Source of the DNA: Thermoplasmata archaeon | Lineage (GTDB): Archaea > Thermoplasmatota > Thermoplasmata > RBG-16-68-12 | Direction of reading: 5' to 3' | Assembly: GCA_013329855.1 (NCBI GenBank) | Contig: DUJI01000232.1 | Coordinates: 1 to 6,173, forward strand | Length of the DNA stretch: 6,173 bases | Made by a program: the position numbers and the translations under genes | Notes under the pieces: generated by a model | Told to the model about the DNA's origin: nothing | The model's database searches: none | The model's input: the letters and a program-made list of their open reading frames with translations, nothing else | Shown: one piece after another, positions 5,184 through 6,173 of the stretch | Numbering within the stretch: the first letter of the stretch is position 1 | Layout: each line of letters opens with the position of its first letter

Positions 5184-6173
5184 TCACCGAATCTCGCCGG
5201 AAACGAGCCGCTCCCCATAGTCGGCCAGGATGTTTCCGGCTCGGACGGTCTCCGCCAGCGACACGCGCTCGTCCGGGATGTGGATCCGGGCGGTCTCTCC
5301 CGGCCCGAAGACCACGCACCGCGGGTTGTGCGGGGCGTACCACGCCATCTCCGTCGCGTAGGTGACCGCAACCACCTCCATGCCGGCCAAGCCGGCGAGC
5401 AGGCGGACGTGGGGCGCGTCGAAGGGCACGGCGGCCGCGGGGACCTCGTGGTACAGCTCCAGGGACACCTTCTCCCCGGCCGCGGCAAAGGCCCGATGGA
5501 GCACCGCGTCGACGTCCGCCTTCGACAACGTGGGAGGGTTGCGGCAGTCCAGATCGACGACGCAGGCGTCGGGGACGACGTTGGGGGCGACCCCACCCTG
5601 GATCGTGCCCACGTTCACGGTGATGTCCCGGAGCCCGTCCTGGGGGTGCGCGTAGGGCTCCAGGTGGGGCAGCGCGCGGGCCATCCGAAGGACCGCACTG
5701 TCCCCCAGATGGGGCATGCTGCCGTGGGCGCTGCGGCCGCGAATGGTCCCGCGGTACCAGAGGACCCCCTTCTCGCTCGCGATGACCTTGAGCCCCGTGG
5801 GCTCCGTGACCACGACGCTCGCGGCCTCCCGGACCACGGGAGAGGAGGCGAGCGCGATGGAGGCCTTCATCGTCGTCTCCTCGTCCGTGGTCAGGAACAG
5901 GGCGACGGGCTGCCCTCGGTCCAGGAGACGGCGCGCCGCGGCGAAGCAGGCCACGCAGCCCGCCTTCATGTCTGCCGCGCCGCGGCCGTACAGCCAGTCG
6001 CCCTCCCAGACTGCCTGGTCCTTGGTCCATCCGGACGCCACGGGGACCGTGTCCAGGTGGCCGTTCAGAAGAACGCCTCCCTTCCCGGACGAGGCTTCGA
6101 TGGCATGCACGTCGCGGTGGATCGTCGGGCGGAGCCCGAGGTCCTCCATGGCCGCCTCGGCCGCGGACAGTAT
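5184..6173 (-). CDS. M20-family metallohydrolase (ArgE/DapE/ACY1/CPG2 type), N-terminus cut by window edge
   Basis: The frame is open from the right edge to a stop at 5184-5186, giving 329 visible residues (numbered from the edge). An ATG at 6147-6149 exists but is internal, because the frame continues upstream as ILSAAEAA and the family normally has 30-50 more N-terminal residues. Two-zinc M20 motifs are intact: [10 protein letters not shown] at 35-44 (metal H39, catalytic-loop D41), [12 protein letters not shown] at 61-72 (bridging D68), TTDEET at 95-100 (catalytic E98, metal E99), TEPTGL at 123-128 (metal E124) and the C-terminal HIPDERV with H298. The dimerisation domain begins near residue 136 with [14 protein letters not shown]. 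The family removes acyl groups from N-acyl amino acids (acetylornithine, succinyl-diaminopimelate, LysW-linked lysine precursors) or splits small peptides. Substrate cannot be told from motifs and no arg, dap or lys gene is adjacent. Confidence 0.93.
   Translation of the reverse strand: MLSAAEAAMEDLGLRPTIHRDVHAIEASSGKGGVLLNGHLDTVPVASGWTKDQAVWEGDWLYGRGAADMKAGCVACFAAARRLLDRGQPVALFLTTDEETTMKASIALASSPVVREAASVVVTEPTGLKVIASEKGVLWYRGTIRGRSAHGSMPHLGDSAVLRMARALPHLEPYAHPQDGLRDITVNVGTIQGGVAPNVVPDACVVDLDCRNPPTLSKADVDAVLHRAFAAAGEKVSLELYHEVPAAAVPFDAPHVRLLAGLAGMEVVAVTYATEMAWYAPHNPRCVVFGPGETARIHIPDERVSLAETVRAGNILADYGERLVSGEIR

Noticed and set aside
5155..6030. Minus-strand 291-codon frame overlapping the M20 hydrolase.
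   Set aside because: It is a shifted shadow with extreme Arg/Gly content; the M20 frame keeps every catalytic and metal residue.
6147..6149. ATG as the true start of the M20 hydrolase.
   Set aside because: The frame is open to the right edge, and M20 proteins have an additional N-terminal helix and strand before this point, so the true start most likely lies outside the window.
1..6173. A novel defence, mobile or CRISPR-like system.
   Set aside because: No direct-repeat arrays, inverted terminal repeats, integrase, transposase, toxin-antitoxin or nuclease motifs were found on either strand; the content is mostly housekeeping.

Overview
The window looks like chromosomal DNA of a high-GC archaeon, most likely a Thermoplasmatota (Thermoplasmata-related) lineage. 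Four things point there: an archaeal-type nicotinate phosphoribosyltransferase, a DUF835 domain (a mostly archaeal family), AT-rich TATA-like boxes that stand out about 25-35 bases upstream of several starts, and a tRNA gene without an encoded CCA end. The lineage is an inference; no 16S or other marker is present. There is no sign of phage, transposon, CRISPR array or recent transfer.

All genes are on the minus strand, so transcription runs from right to left. In that order they are: an M20-family metallohydrolase cut by the right edge (5184-6173); pncB, nicotinate phosphoribosyltransferase (3945-5141); a class I SAM methyltransferase of the Trm9/ALKBH8 tRNA wobble-uridine type (3226-3906); a small single-pass membrane protein whose start overlaps the methyltransferase stop (3039-3233); gcvH, the lipoyl carrier protein of the glycine cleavage system (2599-2982); a tRNA-Arg with anticodon UCG (2469-2542); and a very long multidomain protein (1-2364, at least 788 residues, cut by the left edge). 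In order, that protein carries an ARPP-1-like domain, a short helical segment that may be ribbon-helix-helix-like, a charged helical region, a Pro/Glu-rich linker, four TPRs and a DUF835 domain. It was found by translating the minus strand codon by codon from the left edge; the long plus-strand frames over the same bases are antisense shadows.

The genes are mostly housekeeping (NAD salvage, tRNA and its modification, one-carbon/glycine metabolism, a hydrolase) and do not form one obvious pathway. Gaps are short (38-104 bases) and there is no gene-free stretch over 300 bases. Several gaps hold a TATA-like box placed for leaderless or near-leaderless transcription, so most genes probably have their own promoter. 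The exception is the methyltransferase and small membrane protein pair, which looks like a translationally coupled bicistron. The least described items are the ARPP-1/TPR/DUF835 protein and the coupled membrane peptide.
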